Shown here: positions 1 to 5,672 of the stretch, piece after piece
Position numbering within the stretch: the first letter of the stretch is position 1
How the letters are laid out: every line of letters starts with the position of its first letter
Source: Lachnospiraceae bacterium
GTDB taxonomy: Bacteria; Bacillota; Clostridia; Lachnospirales; Lachnospiraceae
DNA length: 5,672 nt
Assembly (NCBI GenBank): GCA_024403585.1
Contig: JAKSRN010000125.1
Coordinates: forward strand, 1 to 5,672
Direction: 5' to 3'
The notes under the pieces: model-generated
The model's input: only the letters and a program-made list of their open reading frames with translations
Databases searched by the model: none
Told to the model about the DNA's origin: nothing
Made by a program: the position numbers and the translations under genes

Positions 1-1
1 G

Positions 2-1807
2 GAACTTGTGAATGCCTGCGATAGTGGGCGTGAAGGAGAATTGATCTTTCGCCTTGTGTATCATCAGAGCGGATGTAAAAAGCCGTTCCTGCGCTTATGG
101 ATTTCCAGTATGGAAGACAGTGCTATCAGAGAAGGCTTTGCTCAGATGAAATCAGGAAAAGAATACGATGCGCTGTATGAAGCTGCGCTCTGCCGGGAAC
201 GTGCCGACTGGATTGTTGGTATGAATGCAACCCGGCTTTTTTCATGCCTTTATGGGCAGACCTTGAATGTTGGTCGTGTAATGACACCAACTCTGGCTAT
301 GGTCGTGATGAGAGATGCAGCTATTCAAGGGTTCCGCGAGGAGCCTTTTTATACAGTTCACATCAGCGCAGATGGTATCACGGCAGCAAGTGCGAGGTTC
401 AAGGAAAAGATTGATGCAGAGAAACTGCTTCATGCCTGCAGGGAGTCCGGTACAGTGGTGATTCAGAAAGTGGAACAGAAAGAAAAGACAGAAAAATGTC
501 CGCAGTTATATGATCTGACTTCTCTCCAGAGAGATGCAAACCGCAGGCTGGGTTATACAGCGCAGCAGACCCTGGATTATACACAGAGCCTGTATGAGAA
601 AAAACTTGTGACCTATCCAAGAACCGACAGTAGATACCTGACAGAAGATATGGAGGCGATGCTGCCGGAACTGGTAACAACCATTCAGAATGTCTTTGAT
701 ATTCAGAAAAGCATCCCGGTATCCGTGCACAGTTCACAGGTCATCAATGGGAAAATGGTCTCCGATCACCATGCGATAATTCCAACCAAAACAGCAGTAG
801 GATGTAATCTTTCAGAATTTCCTGCCGGAGAGCGTGAAGTATTCCTTCTGATTGCACGCAGGCTTATCTGTGCTGTGGCAGATCCGTATCGTTATCTGGA
901 AACCAAAATCAGTCTGGTATGTGGTGGGCAGAACTTCTCTGCAAAAGGCAGAGAAGTGATCGCTGAGGGATGGAAGCTATATGACGGCAAGAAGGGCAAA
1001 GAAAAAGAATCTGAGGAAGATGCTGAAAACAACGTCCTTCCTTCCCTTCTGGAAAATATGCAGATGGTTCTTTCAGATGCCGTTATAAAGGAAGGAAAAA
1101 CGAGTCCTCCAAAACACTTCACCGAAGATACCCTTCTTTCCAGTATGGAAACTGCGGGAGATGTACCGGATGAAGCAGAACGCCAGGGTATTGGAACACC
1201 GGCTACTCGTGCCGGCATCATCGAAAAGTTGGTACAGAAAGGTTATATCGAGAGACAAGGAGACAAGAAAAGTAAGCATCTGGTATCTACGCATAAGGGA
1301 AATGCGCTGATAACGGTGATCCCAGAGCAGATTCAGTCCCCATCCATGACAGCGGATTGGGAAGAAAAACTGTTGCAGGTGGAGAGAGGACAGTATGAAG
1401 GCACTGCCTTTATGGATGAGATTACGCATATGATTTCCAGTCTGGTGAAGAATTATGAGCTGGTAAAAGGGGCAGAGATTCTTCTTCCAACAAAGGGAAC
1501 AGTCATTGGTAACTGTCCTGTCTGTGGAAGTGAAATCACAGAGCGTCCGAAGGGATGGTTTTGCAGCAATCAGAGCTGTCATTTTTCCTTGTGGAAAGAT
1601 AATAACTACTTCAAAAAGCTCGGAAAACAGCTGACACCAAAACTGGCAGAAGAACTGGTGAAGAAAGGCAAAGCGCGTCTGACTGGCTGCAAATCTACAA
1701 GAACCGGAAGAAAGTATGATGCGACCGTGGTGATGAACACAGATGCAAACGGAAGACCTGAATTTGAGCTACGATTTGATCAGAGTATGGGCAAAAAGCA
1801 GAGATAA
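2..1807 (+). CDS. topB: DNA topoisomerase III (type IA), 5'-truncated by window edge
   Basis: Type IA topoisomerases nick one DNA strand through a 5'-phosphotyrosine and pass another strand through. ICE-borne copies are thought to help resolve element DNA during replication or transfer. The reading frame is open to the window edge (GAA CTT GTG from base 2), so GTG at 8 is an internal valine and the true start lies upstream. 601 codons are present. Full-length relatives are, from memory, about 700 aa, so roughly 100 N-terminal residues, including the first TOPRIM glutamate region, are missing. Numbering from base 2: TOPRIM acidic motif DSGREGE at 7-13; catalytic tyrosine Y205 in TYPRTDSRYL (codon 614-616); SDHHAIIPT at 254-262; GIGTPATR at 396-403; C-terminal zinc ribbon with C505, C508, C521 and C526. 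All hallmark motifs are intact, so the enzyme is probably active. The stop lies 14 nt before the next gene, which suggests one operon. Family assignment is secure; an ICE rather than housekeeping copy is inferred from the neighbours. Confidence 0.96.
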   Translation, partial: ELVNACDSGREGELIFRLVYHQSGCKKPFLRLWISSMEDSAIREGFAQMKSGKEYDALYEAALCRERADWIVGMNATRLFSCLYGQTLNVGRVMTPTLAMVVMRDAAIQGFREEPFYTVHISADGITAASARFKEKIDAEKLLHACRESGTVVIQKVEQKEKTEKCPQLYDLTSLQRDANRRLGYTAQQTLDYTQSLYEKKLVTYPRTDSRYLTEDMEAMLPELVTTIQNVFDIQKSIPVSVHSSQVINGKMVSDHHAIIPTKTAVGCNLSEFPAGEREVFLLIARRLICAVADPYRYLETKISLVCGGQNFSAKGREVIAEGWKLYDGKKGKEKESEEDAENNVLPSLLENMQMVLSDAVIKEGKTSPPKHFTEDTLLSSMETAGDVPDEAERQGIGTPATRAGIIEKLVQKGYIERQGDKKSKHLVSTHKGNALITVIPEQIQSPSMTADWEEKLLQVERGQYEGTAFMDEITHMISSLVKNYELVKGAEILLPTKGTVIGNCPVCGSEITERPKGWFCSNQSCHFSLWKDNNYFKKLGKQLTPKLAEELVKKGKARLTGCKSTRTGRKYDATVVMNTDANGRPEFELRFDQSMGKKQR

Positions 1808-1808
1808 C

Positions 1809-1814
1809 AGGAGG
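1809..1814 (+). promoter_or_regulatory. Ribosome binding site of the 1822 gene
   Basis: A perfect AGGAGG lies in the 14-nt gap after the topB stop, 7 nt before ATG 1822. It fixes that start codon. Confidence 0.9.
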
Positions 1815-1821
1815 CGGTTCA

Positions 1822-2136
1822 ATGAAGAAATATAAGTTGACGCTGGCAGAACAGGAAACGGTGATCAATTTCGATAATGAGCTGCCGACTGCCAGTATTT
1901 ATACGCATGATGCAAGATTGATCCGAAAGCTGGAGGAATTATCCGCAAAATATCCGGAACAGTTCAAGCTTCAGCATAAAGGACCGGATCGGGGTGTCAC
2001 CTATACACTTCCTAAAAGGTGTATTGGCATTCGCCCGCCATATAGTGAGAAACGAAGAAAACAGCAGGTCGAGGACGCAAAGGTCAACGGCCTGCCTTTT
2101 GCTAATCAGGAGGTAAAAACAAATGGCAATGAATAA
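1822..2136 (+). CDS. Small conserved-type ICE protein of unknown function
   Basis: This gene encodes a 104-aa soluble protein with no signal peptide or membrane segment. I recognise the overall pattern from small proteins next to topB and YodL-type genes in Clostridia ICEs: an N-terminal KYKLTLAEQETVINF segment, then ASIYTHDARLIRKLEEL, then a TYTLPKRCIGIRPP segment. I cannot name a characterised family or an activity. The middle (about residues 30-45) looks helical, residues 58-72 look like a beta strand pair ending in a Lys-Arg motif, and the tail from about residue 75 is basic then polar (SEKRRKQQVEDAK). A nucleic-acid-binding or regulatory role is possible but unproven. The start is fixed by AGGAGG at 1809-1814. 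Its last 14 nt also encode the start of the next gene, and that gene's ribosome binding site lies inside this coding sequence, so the two are probably translationally coupled. Confidence 0.85.
   Translation: MKKYKLTLAEQETVINFDNELPTASIYTHDARLIRKLEELSAKYPEQFKLQHKGPDRGVTYTLPKRCIGIRPPYSEKRRKQQVEDAKVNGLPFANQEVKTNGNE
2108..2113 (+). promoter_or_regulatory. Ribosome binding site of the YodL-domain gene, inside the upstream gene
   Basis: AGGAGG lies inside the 3' coding end of the preceding gene, 9 nt before ATG 2123. It supports ATG 2123 over the in-frame ATG at 2129 (15 nt away) and supports the 14-nt gene overlap. Confidence 0.85.
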
Positions 2137-2713
2137 GATTCAGAAGTGGGATGAAGTTAACGGCAATACCACACCGGAAGAAAAGATGACCGCGTTTCTG
2201 GAGAGCGCTACCGATTCCTATGCAATCCTGCAGCTTAGACGCGGAGAAGATACCAGAGATGAGCAGTTCATGTCCTATTCCTATCTGCAGCGTAAGGGTA
2301 AGGAACCGGATGTTGACCACTATGAAGTGGTATATGCATCTGCGCTCCCGCCTTATCGCAGTCAGACACAGCTTCTGGAAGGTCTGTATGAGAAATTCAA
2401 CATCGATCATCCGTCTGACTTCCGCGGTCACAGCCTGTCCGTCAGTGACATCGTAGCCCTGCGCGTAAATGGCGTAGTATCCTCACACTATGTAGATTCC
2501 TTTGGATTTAAGGAACTGCCGGAGTTTATCAGACCGGAGAATTATCTGAAAGCGGCAGAAATGTCGATGGAAGATGATTATGGAATGCTGGATGGCATTA
2601 TCAACAACGGTCCCAGAGAGGAAAAACGATCTGTTCTGGAACAGTTGAAGGAAAAGGCTGCGGAAACACCGGCACCGTTCCCTGTAAAAAAAGATGAAAG
2701 GGAGCTTGTATGA
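2123..2713 (+). CDS. YodL-domain / DUF4316 protein of ICE
   Basis: This gene encodes 196 aa, predicted cytoplasmic. Residues about 33-136 match a YodL-like domain as I know it: it opens with YAILQLRRGEDTRD, has EVVYASALPP in the middle, and continues through FNIDHPSDFRGHSLSVSDIV to HYVDSFGFKELPEFI. Residues about 137-175 match DUF4316, with the signature EDDYGMLDGIINNGP at 150-164. The final about 30 residues are a charged, Ala/Pro-containing tail (LEQLKEKAAETPAPFPVKK). The stand-alone Bacillus subtilis protein YodL alters cell shape through MreB/Mbl when overproduced. Whether the ICE version does anything similar is unknown. This two-domain arrangement is common in Clostridia conjugative elements. 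The gene overlaps its upstream neighbour by 14 nt and its downstream neighbour by 4 nt (ATGA), so it is very likely co-translated with both. The family call is strong; the function is not known. Confidence 0.9.
   Translation: MAMNKIQKWDEVNGNTTPEEKMTAFLESATDSYAILQLRRGEDTRDEQFMSYSYLQRKGKEPDVDHYEVVYASALPPYRSQTQLLEGLYEKFNIDHPSDFRGHSLSVSDIVALRVNGVVSSHYVDSFGFKELPEFIRPENYLKAAEMSMEDDYGMLDGIINNGPREEKRSVLEQLKEKAAETPAPFPVKKDERELV
2697..2704 (+). promoter_or_regulatory. Ribosome binding site of the TTRAP gene
   Basis: AAAGGGAG lies within the 3' end of the YodL-domain gene, 5 nt before ATG 2710. It fixes the ATGA start/stop overlap at 2710-2713. Confidence 0.75.
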
Positions 2714-2931
2714 TCGGATTTACAGAAGATGAGCTTACTTTGATGATGATTTATAATCCTGGTTCAAAAGACGGATTGATTCAGGAACTTACTACTATGC
2801 AGAAGGCTCTCACAGGCAGAGATCGAAACCTGCGTAAGTGGACAAAAGGAGCATTGGAGAAGCTTCATCAGATATCGGAACAGGAATTTGAAGAACTACA
2901 GCTGATCCCCGATTTTGACTTTGGGGAGTAG
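2710..2931 (+). CDS. Putative transposon-transfer assisting protein (TTRAP family)
   Basis: This gene encodes a 73-aa acidic protein, mostly helical, with no membrane segment. It opens with FTEDELTLMMIYNPGSKDG, followed by an amphipathic stretch LIQELTTMQKAL, a helix ending LEKLHQISEQEFEEL, and a terminal LIPDFDFGE. This order (FT.DE..LM.IYN.G...GLI.EL..M, then a C-terminal EF..L...PDF) is the pattern I associate with the TTRAP family of ICE proteins. The family name reflects its genomic association with transposon transfer; no biochemical activity is established that I know of. The start ATG overlaps the preceding stop (ATGA) and has a ribosome binding site 5 nt upstream, so translation is probably coupled. 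The stop TAG at 2929-2931 is followed after 15 nt by the giant methylase gene, whose ribosome binding site fills that gap. Confidence 0.85.
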   Translation: MIGFTEDELTLMMIYNPGSKDGLIQELTTMQKALTGRDRNLRKWTKGALEKLHQISEQEFEELQLIPDFDFGE

Positions 2932-2934
2932 CGG

Positions 2935-2941
2935 AAAGGAG
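2935..2941 (+). promoter_or_regulatory. Ribosome binding site of the giant methylase gene
   Basis: AAAGGAG lies 5 nt before ATG 2947 in the short gap after the TTRAP stop. It supports ATG 2947 over the in-frame ATG at 2959. Confidence 0.85.
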
Positions 2942-2946
2942 AAACT

Positions 2947-5672
2947 ATGACGCCAAAGATGGCTTATTATTCCGCTCTGGCAGAAAGTGCTGCAAGGGAC
3001 ATTACCAGCAGCCGTGACCAGTGGACGGCATTTCTTACCACATCGGCAAGGCTCTATAAATATCCTTACTCGGATCAGCTTATGATCTTTGCCCAGAGAC
3101 CGGATGCGACTGCCTGTGCGGAATATGATCTGTGGAATGATAAGATGCGCCGCTATATAAAACGTGGCTCTAAGGGCATTGCACTGGTTGACAACAGTGG
3201 CGAAAGACCGAGACTGCGCTATGTGTTTGATGTGTCCGATACCGGAACAAGGCGTGATTCCCGCCCTGTGGAATTGTGGCAGATGCAGGAAGAACATGAG
3301 CCTGCTATTATGGAGGCACTTTCTGCAGCATTTGATGTCAGCGGTGAGCGTGTGGGGCTGGATGATCTGATCTATTCAGCAGCAAGAAAACTTGCGGGAG
3401 AGTATTGGGAAGACCATAGCCGACAGATCTTCGACATCGTTGCCGATTCCTATCTGGAAGGATATGATGAATTCAACATCGGAGCAGCATTCAGAAATGC
3501 AGCGGCTACCAGTATCGCCTATAGTGTTTTCAGCAGATCGACCGTGGACGCAGACAGCTACTTCGAGCCGGAGAACTTCCTTGATATCTTTGATTTCAAT
3601 ACCCAGGCAGCGTCCAATGTTCTTGGTACCGCTGTCACCGAGATGTCAGGACAGATCTTCAGGGAGATTGAAAGAACCATACGAAACTATGAACGAAACA
3701 GACGGGCAGAAAGGAGCCAGAATTATGATGGAACTGACTTACAGACAGAACGGAGATTTTCAGATTCCAGAAATCCAGCTGGAGACGCGCGAGGAGAAAC
3801 CTCTGGGCAAGTACGGCAGGATGAGGAGAGCATACCTGCAGGAGAACAATTCGCTCCTGTACAATCATCTGACACTGACCGGGAAACTGTTCCCTCATCT
3901 GTGGGAGATTCAGGACACCGCAACGATGAGAGTCGAACAGCTGATGGTTCAGCTGATGCAGCAGAATCCGGCACCGGACAAGAAGACACAGCAGATGGCA
4001 TGGGTACAGCACATGAACATGCTGAAAGCACAGGCAGAGGAAACAGTGATCGCAGAACTGATTACAGCGTAACCCACACAGACAGCTTTGGACAGTTGAG
4101 CTTCCTCTTCCCTTCCGAAGCCGAACAGATCGCAAAACTGGATAATACTGAAACGATAGCGGAGAGCACACAGCCCTCCGCTTTTGTTATTTCTGAGGAT
4201 GAGGTTGACCGTGCCCTTCGCGGCGGTTCCGGTTTCTCCGGTGGAAAGATGCGTATTTATGCGCTCTATCAGCTGCAGGGAGACCCGAAGGAACGTACGA
4301 AATTCCTGAAAGATGAATATGGCATGGGCGGTCATAGCTATACCTTCGCGGATGGTTCTCATGGTTTTGTGGACTACAATGCAAAAGGTCTTTATATCAG
4401 AAGTTATGAACATGACAGAGAAAAGCGCCTGACCTGGGCAGAGGTTGATAAAGCTCTGGATCAGCTGATACAGAAGGGCGAATATCTGAACGATGCAGAG
4501 TTTTCCAGATATCAGCAGATGGAAGAAGACTATGGTGCTGCACTTCCGATGCCGACACCTGCACATGTATTTCCACCTGCAAAGAAGATAGAACAGATAG
4601 AAATAGAGGAAGAAACTGCACATTTGCCAGACAATGGCGAGGTTCAGGACGAATCAGAGCCGGAAGATGGAGACTTCCATGAGGAAGATATGCTTTCTTC
4701 TGATTCTCCTGCAAATGCAGACGAAGAATTCCGTGTGGGCGATACTGTGGAGTTGGATGGAAAACCGTTCGTCATTGAGAATGTAGGCATGTTTGATGTG
4801 CAGCTCCGAGACCCTTCATCGGTGTTTCCTATTTTCAGAGCAGAAAGCAAAGAGCATCTGAGAGAACTCCTTCATAACGAAGTCATTGAACATGGCGCAG
4901 AGCAGGAACAGGATATTCCTGTGGATACTGCCGTTGAAGATGCTGCTATTGCATCGACAATTGCTGCGCAGAATTTCAGGATCACAGATACTCATCTGGG
5001 CGAAGGCGGTCCGAAACAGAAGTTCCGTGCCAATATGGATGCGATTCACATGCTGCAGACCTTGGAGGCGGAAAAGAGAAATGCTACACCGGAAGAACAG
5101 GAGATTTTATCGAAATATGTCGGCTGGGGTGGTCTCGCAGATGCCTTTGATGAGAACAAGAGCAGCTGGAGTGCAGAATATCAGGAACTGAAAAATGCAC
5201 TTTCTCCGGAAGAATACGCAGCAGCCAGAGCTTCCACACTGAATGCTCATTACACCAGTCCTACGGTGATCCATGCAATCTATGATGCTGTGGAGCAGAT
5301 GGGATTCACAAAGGGTAATATTCTGGAGCCGTCAATGGGTGTCGGTAACTTCTTCGGCATGATGCCTGAGAGCATGGAAGGAAGCAGACTTTATGGTGTG
5401 GAACTGGATTCTGTAACAGGAAGAATCGCGCAGAAACTCTATCCAAACGCTGAGATCACAGTTGCCGGATTTGAAACAACAGACCGCAGAGACTTCTATG
5501 ATCTGGCTGTGGGCAACGTGCCATTCGGCAATTATAAGGTCAGCGACAAGCCTTATGACAAGCTGGGATTTTCCATCCACAACTATTTCTTTGCAAAAAC
5601 TCTGGATCAGGTTCGTCCCGGCGGCGTGGTTGCCTTTGTGACCAGCCGTTATACCATGGATGCGAAAAATCC
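2947..5672 (+). CDS. Giant ArdC/LtrC-like N6-adenine methylase protein, 3'-truncated by window edge
   Basis: I translated this frame codon by codon: 908 codons without a stop, still open at the window end. Family members (methylase plus SNF2/DEAD-type helicase, from memory over 2000 aa) would continue well beyond. Regions: about 5-110, ArdC-like ssDNA-binding type (RDQWTAFLTT, YPYSDQLMIFAQRPDATAC, RRYIKRGSKGIAL); about 120-255, helical and conserved-looking; about 256-380, a disordered linker that overlaps the nested tnpV gene; QLSFLF at 383-388, a possible sliding-clamp motif; about 412-525, an accessory domain (VDRALRGGSGFSGGK, FLKDEYGMGGHSYTF, LTWAEVDKALDQLI); about 540-594, an acidic linker; about 595-642, a beta-type module (FRVGDTVELDGKPFVIENVG, VFPIFRAES); about 675-908, a methyltransferase core with KYVGWGGL 723-730, NAHYTSP 766-772, SAM-binding ILEPSMGVGNFFG 792-804 and catalytic-motif-IV-like GNVPFGNY 856-863. 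Likely roles are DNA binding, modification and anti-restriction in transfer. No in-window evidence exists for the helicase part. Confidence 0.93.
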   Translation, partial: MTPKMAYYSALAESAARDITSSRDQWTAFLTTSARLYKYPYSDQLMIFAQRPDATACAEYDLWNDKMRRYIKRGSKGIALVDNSGERPRLRYVFDVSDTGTRRDSRPVELWQMQEEHEPAIMEALSAAFDVSGERVGLDDLIYSAARKLAGEYWEDHSRQIFDIVADSYLEGYDEFNIGAAFRNAAATSIAYSVFSRSTVDADSYFEPENFLDIFDFNTQAASNVLGTAVTEMSGQIFREIERTIRNYERNRRAERSQNYDGTDLQTERRFSDSRNPAGDARGETSGQVRQDEESIPAGEQFAPVQSSDTDRETVPSSVGDSGHRNDESRTADGSADAAESGTGQEDTADGMGTAHEHAESTGRGNSDRRTDYSVTHTDSFGQLSFLFPSEAEQIAKLDNTETIAESTQPSAFVISEDEVDRALRGGSGFSGGKMRIYALYQLQGDPKERTKFLKDEYGMGGHSYTFADGSHGFVDYNAKGLYIRSYEHDREKRLTWAEVDKALDQLIQKGEYLNDAEFSRYQQMEEDYGAALPMPTPAHVFPPAKKIEQIEIEEETAHLPDNGEVQDESEPEDGDFHEEDMLSSDSPANADEEFRVGDTVELDGKPFVIENVGMFDVQLRDPSSVFPIFRAESKEHLRELLHNEVIEHGAEQEQDIPVDTAVEDAAIASTIAAQNFRITDTHLGEGGPKQKFRANMDAIHMLQTLEAEKRNATPEEQEILSKYVGWGGLADAFDENKSSWSAEYQELKNALSPEEYAAARASTLNAHYTSPTVIHAIYDAVEQMGFTKGNILEPSMGVGNFFGMMPESMEGSRLYGVELDSVTGRIAQKLYPNAEITVAGFETTDRRDFYDLAVGNVPFGNYKVSDKPYDKLGFSIHNYFFAKTLDQVRPGGVVAFVTSRYTMDAKN
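3711..3716 (+). promoter_or_regulatory. Internal ribosome binding site of nested tnpV
   Basis: AAGGAG lies inside the giant methylase gene, 8 nt before ATG 3725 and 11 nt before the alternative ATG 3728. It coincides with the point where the +1 frame begins to resemble TnpV, so it supports a separately initiated protein rather than a chance open frame. Confidence 0.75.
3715..4080 (+). other. Low-complexity linker of the methylase protein, overprinted by tnpV
   Basis: In the methylase frame this stretch (about residues 257-378) is rich in Ser, Thr, Asp, Gly, Glu, Arg and Ala. Across the tnpV overlap it has no Lys, Cys or Trp and only one Leu and one Ile, which marks an intrinsically disordered spacer between the N-terminal ArdC-like region and the rest. 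The composition follows from the overlap: each host codon is the last base of one tnpV codon plus the first two of the next, so tnpV CTG (Leu) yields NCT (Ser/Pro/Thr/Ala), CAG yields NCA (the same four) and GAN yields mostly NGA (Arg/Gly). The linker ends where tnpV ends, and a more structured motif (QLSFLFPSEAEQI) resumes within ten codons. Confidence 0.8.
3725..4072 (+). CDS. tnpV: TnpV-like transposon protein nested in +1 frame of the methylase gene
   Basis: This gene encodes 115 aa and lies wholly inside the giant methylase gene, same strand, +1 frame. It has the layout I know for the TnpV family of Tn4451-type and related Clostridia elements: MELTYRQNGDFQIPEIQL at the start, PLGKYGRMRRAYLQENN, then LLYNHLTLTGKLFPHLWEIQ, a helix with MRVEQLMVQLMQQ, and a C-terminal AWVQHMNMLKAQAEETVIAE ending LITA. 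The frame has 14 leucines, two tryptophans and alternating amphipathic helices, as expected for a folded helical protein and unlike a chance frame. AAGGAG at 3711-3716 precedes it. ATG 3725 has the better spacing (8 nt), but family members seem to begin M-E-L-T, which fits ATG 3728. The frame is also open back to ATG 3392, but that upstream part looks like nothing and is probably chance. TnpV function is not established; a DNA-binding or accessory transposition role is only a guess. No separate promoter is evident, so it is probably read from the operon mRNA. Confidence 0.85.
   Translation: MMELTYRQNGDFQIPEIQLETREEKPLGKYGRMRRAYLQENNSLLYNHLTLTGKLFPHLWEIQDTATMRVEQLMVQLMQQNPAPDKKTQQMAWVQHMNMLKAQAEETVIAELITA

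Noticed and set aside
1..10. GTG at 8 as the topB start codon
   Set aside because: The frame continues upstream to the window edge, and starting at the TOPRIM motif would remove essential sequence. The gene is simply cut by the window.
20..40. TOPRIM motif DSGREGE lacking the second Asp of the DxDxE consensus
   Set aside because: Firmicute topoisomerase III proteins commonly have D-A/S-G-R-E-G-E here, as I recall, so this is a family variant rather than a sign of inactivation.
2220..2456. 78-aa + strand frame inside the YodL-domain gene
   Set aside because: It is a shifted reading of the YodL domain with no family resemblance, so it is treated as a shadow.
3392..3724. Upstream extension of the tnpV frame to ATG 3392 (226-aa reading)
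   Set aside because: The first 111 residues are Ser/Thr/Arg-rich with no family resemblance and look like a shifted reading of the ArdC-like region. The TnpV match and a ribosome binding site begin only at 3711-3728.
3700..4075. Programmed frameshift joining the methylase frame to the tnpV frame
   Set aside because: The outer frame continues without a stop into the methyltransferase core, and tnpV has its own start and ribosome binding site, so no frameshift is needed. I see no convincing slippery site.
3659..4623. Long minus-strand open frames opposite the methylase gene (3659-4171, 3723-4031 and 3949-4623)
   Set aside because: Their Cys/Leu/Phe- or Ser-rich translations are typical antisense shadows of the Glu/Lys/Gln-rich coding strand. 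I see no recognisable domains, and all genes here run on the + strand.
4886..5191. 101-aa + strand open frame inside the methylase region
   Set aside because: It is Arg/Leu-rich with no recognisable pattern, and it lies over well-conserved methyltransferase sequence in the main frame. No family match comes to mind, unlike tnpV.

Overview
The window looks like part of the conjugation/maintenance module of an integrative conjugative element (ICE, Tn1549/CTn-like) from a gut Firmicute, most likely a Clostridia or Lachnospiraceae host. This rests on recognised gene families, not a database search: a Firmicute-type topoisomerase III, a YodL/DUF4316 protein, a putative transposon-transfer assisting protein (TTRAP), an ArdC/LtrC-like giant methylase protein and a TnpV homologue. 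Moderate GC and strong AGGAGG-type ribosome binding sites fit the same group. No integrase, relaxase, att site, tRNA, rRNA, IS or CRISPR array is visible.

Layout: everything supported lies on the + strand and is packed like one operon. (1) 2-1807, the 3' part of topB, with its start outside the window. (2) 1822-2136, a small conserved-type ICE protein of unknown function. (3) 2123-2713, a YodL-domain plus DUF4316 protein overlapping gene 2 by 14 nt. (4) 2710-2931, a TTRAP-family protein overlapping gene 3 by 4 nt (ATGA). (5) 2947 to the window end, the first 908 codons of a giant polyvalent protein with an ArdC-like N-terminus, a disordered linker, two small accessory domains and an N6-adenine methyltransferase core. 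Its helicase part is presumably beyond the window. No intergenic gap exceeds 15 nt, so there is no room for a conventional terminator or intergenic promoter.

The most notable item is a sixth gene, a TnpV homologue (3725-4072, 115 aa), entirely inside gene 5 on the same strand in the +1 frame, with its own AAGGAG ribosome binding site. Both frames are open throughout. The tnpV frame reads as a well-formed folded protein. The host frame reads there as a Leu-poor, Lys-free, Ser/Thr/Asp/Gly/Glu/Arg-rich linker. This looks like genuine overprinting.

How the genes may work together (inference): topoisomerase III would resolve DNA topology during excision, rolling-circle replication or transfer. 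The ArdC/methylase/helicase protein would bind and modify transferred DNA and perhaps protect it from host restriction. The small proteins (TTRAP, YodL-like, TnpV) are probably accessory factors for transfer or for host-cell interaction.
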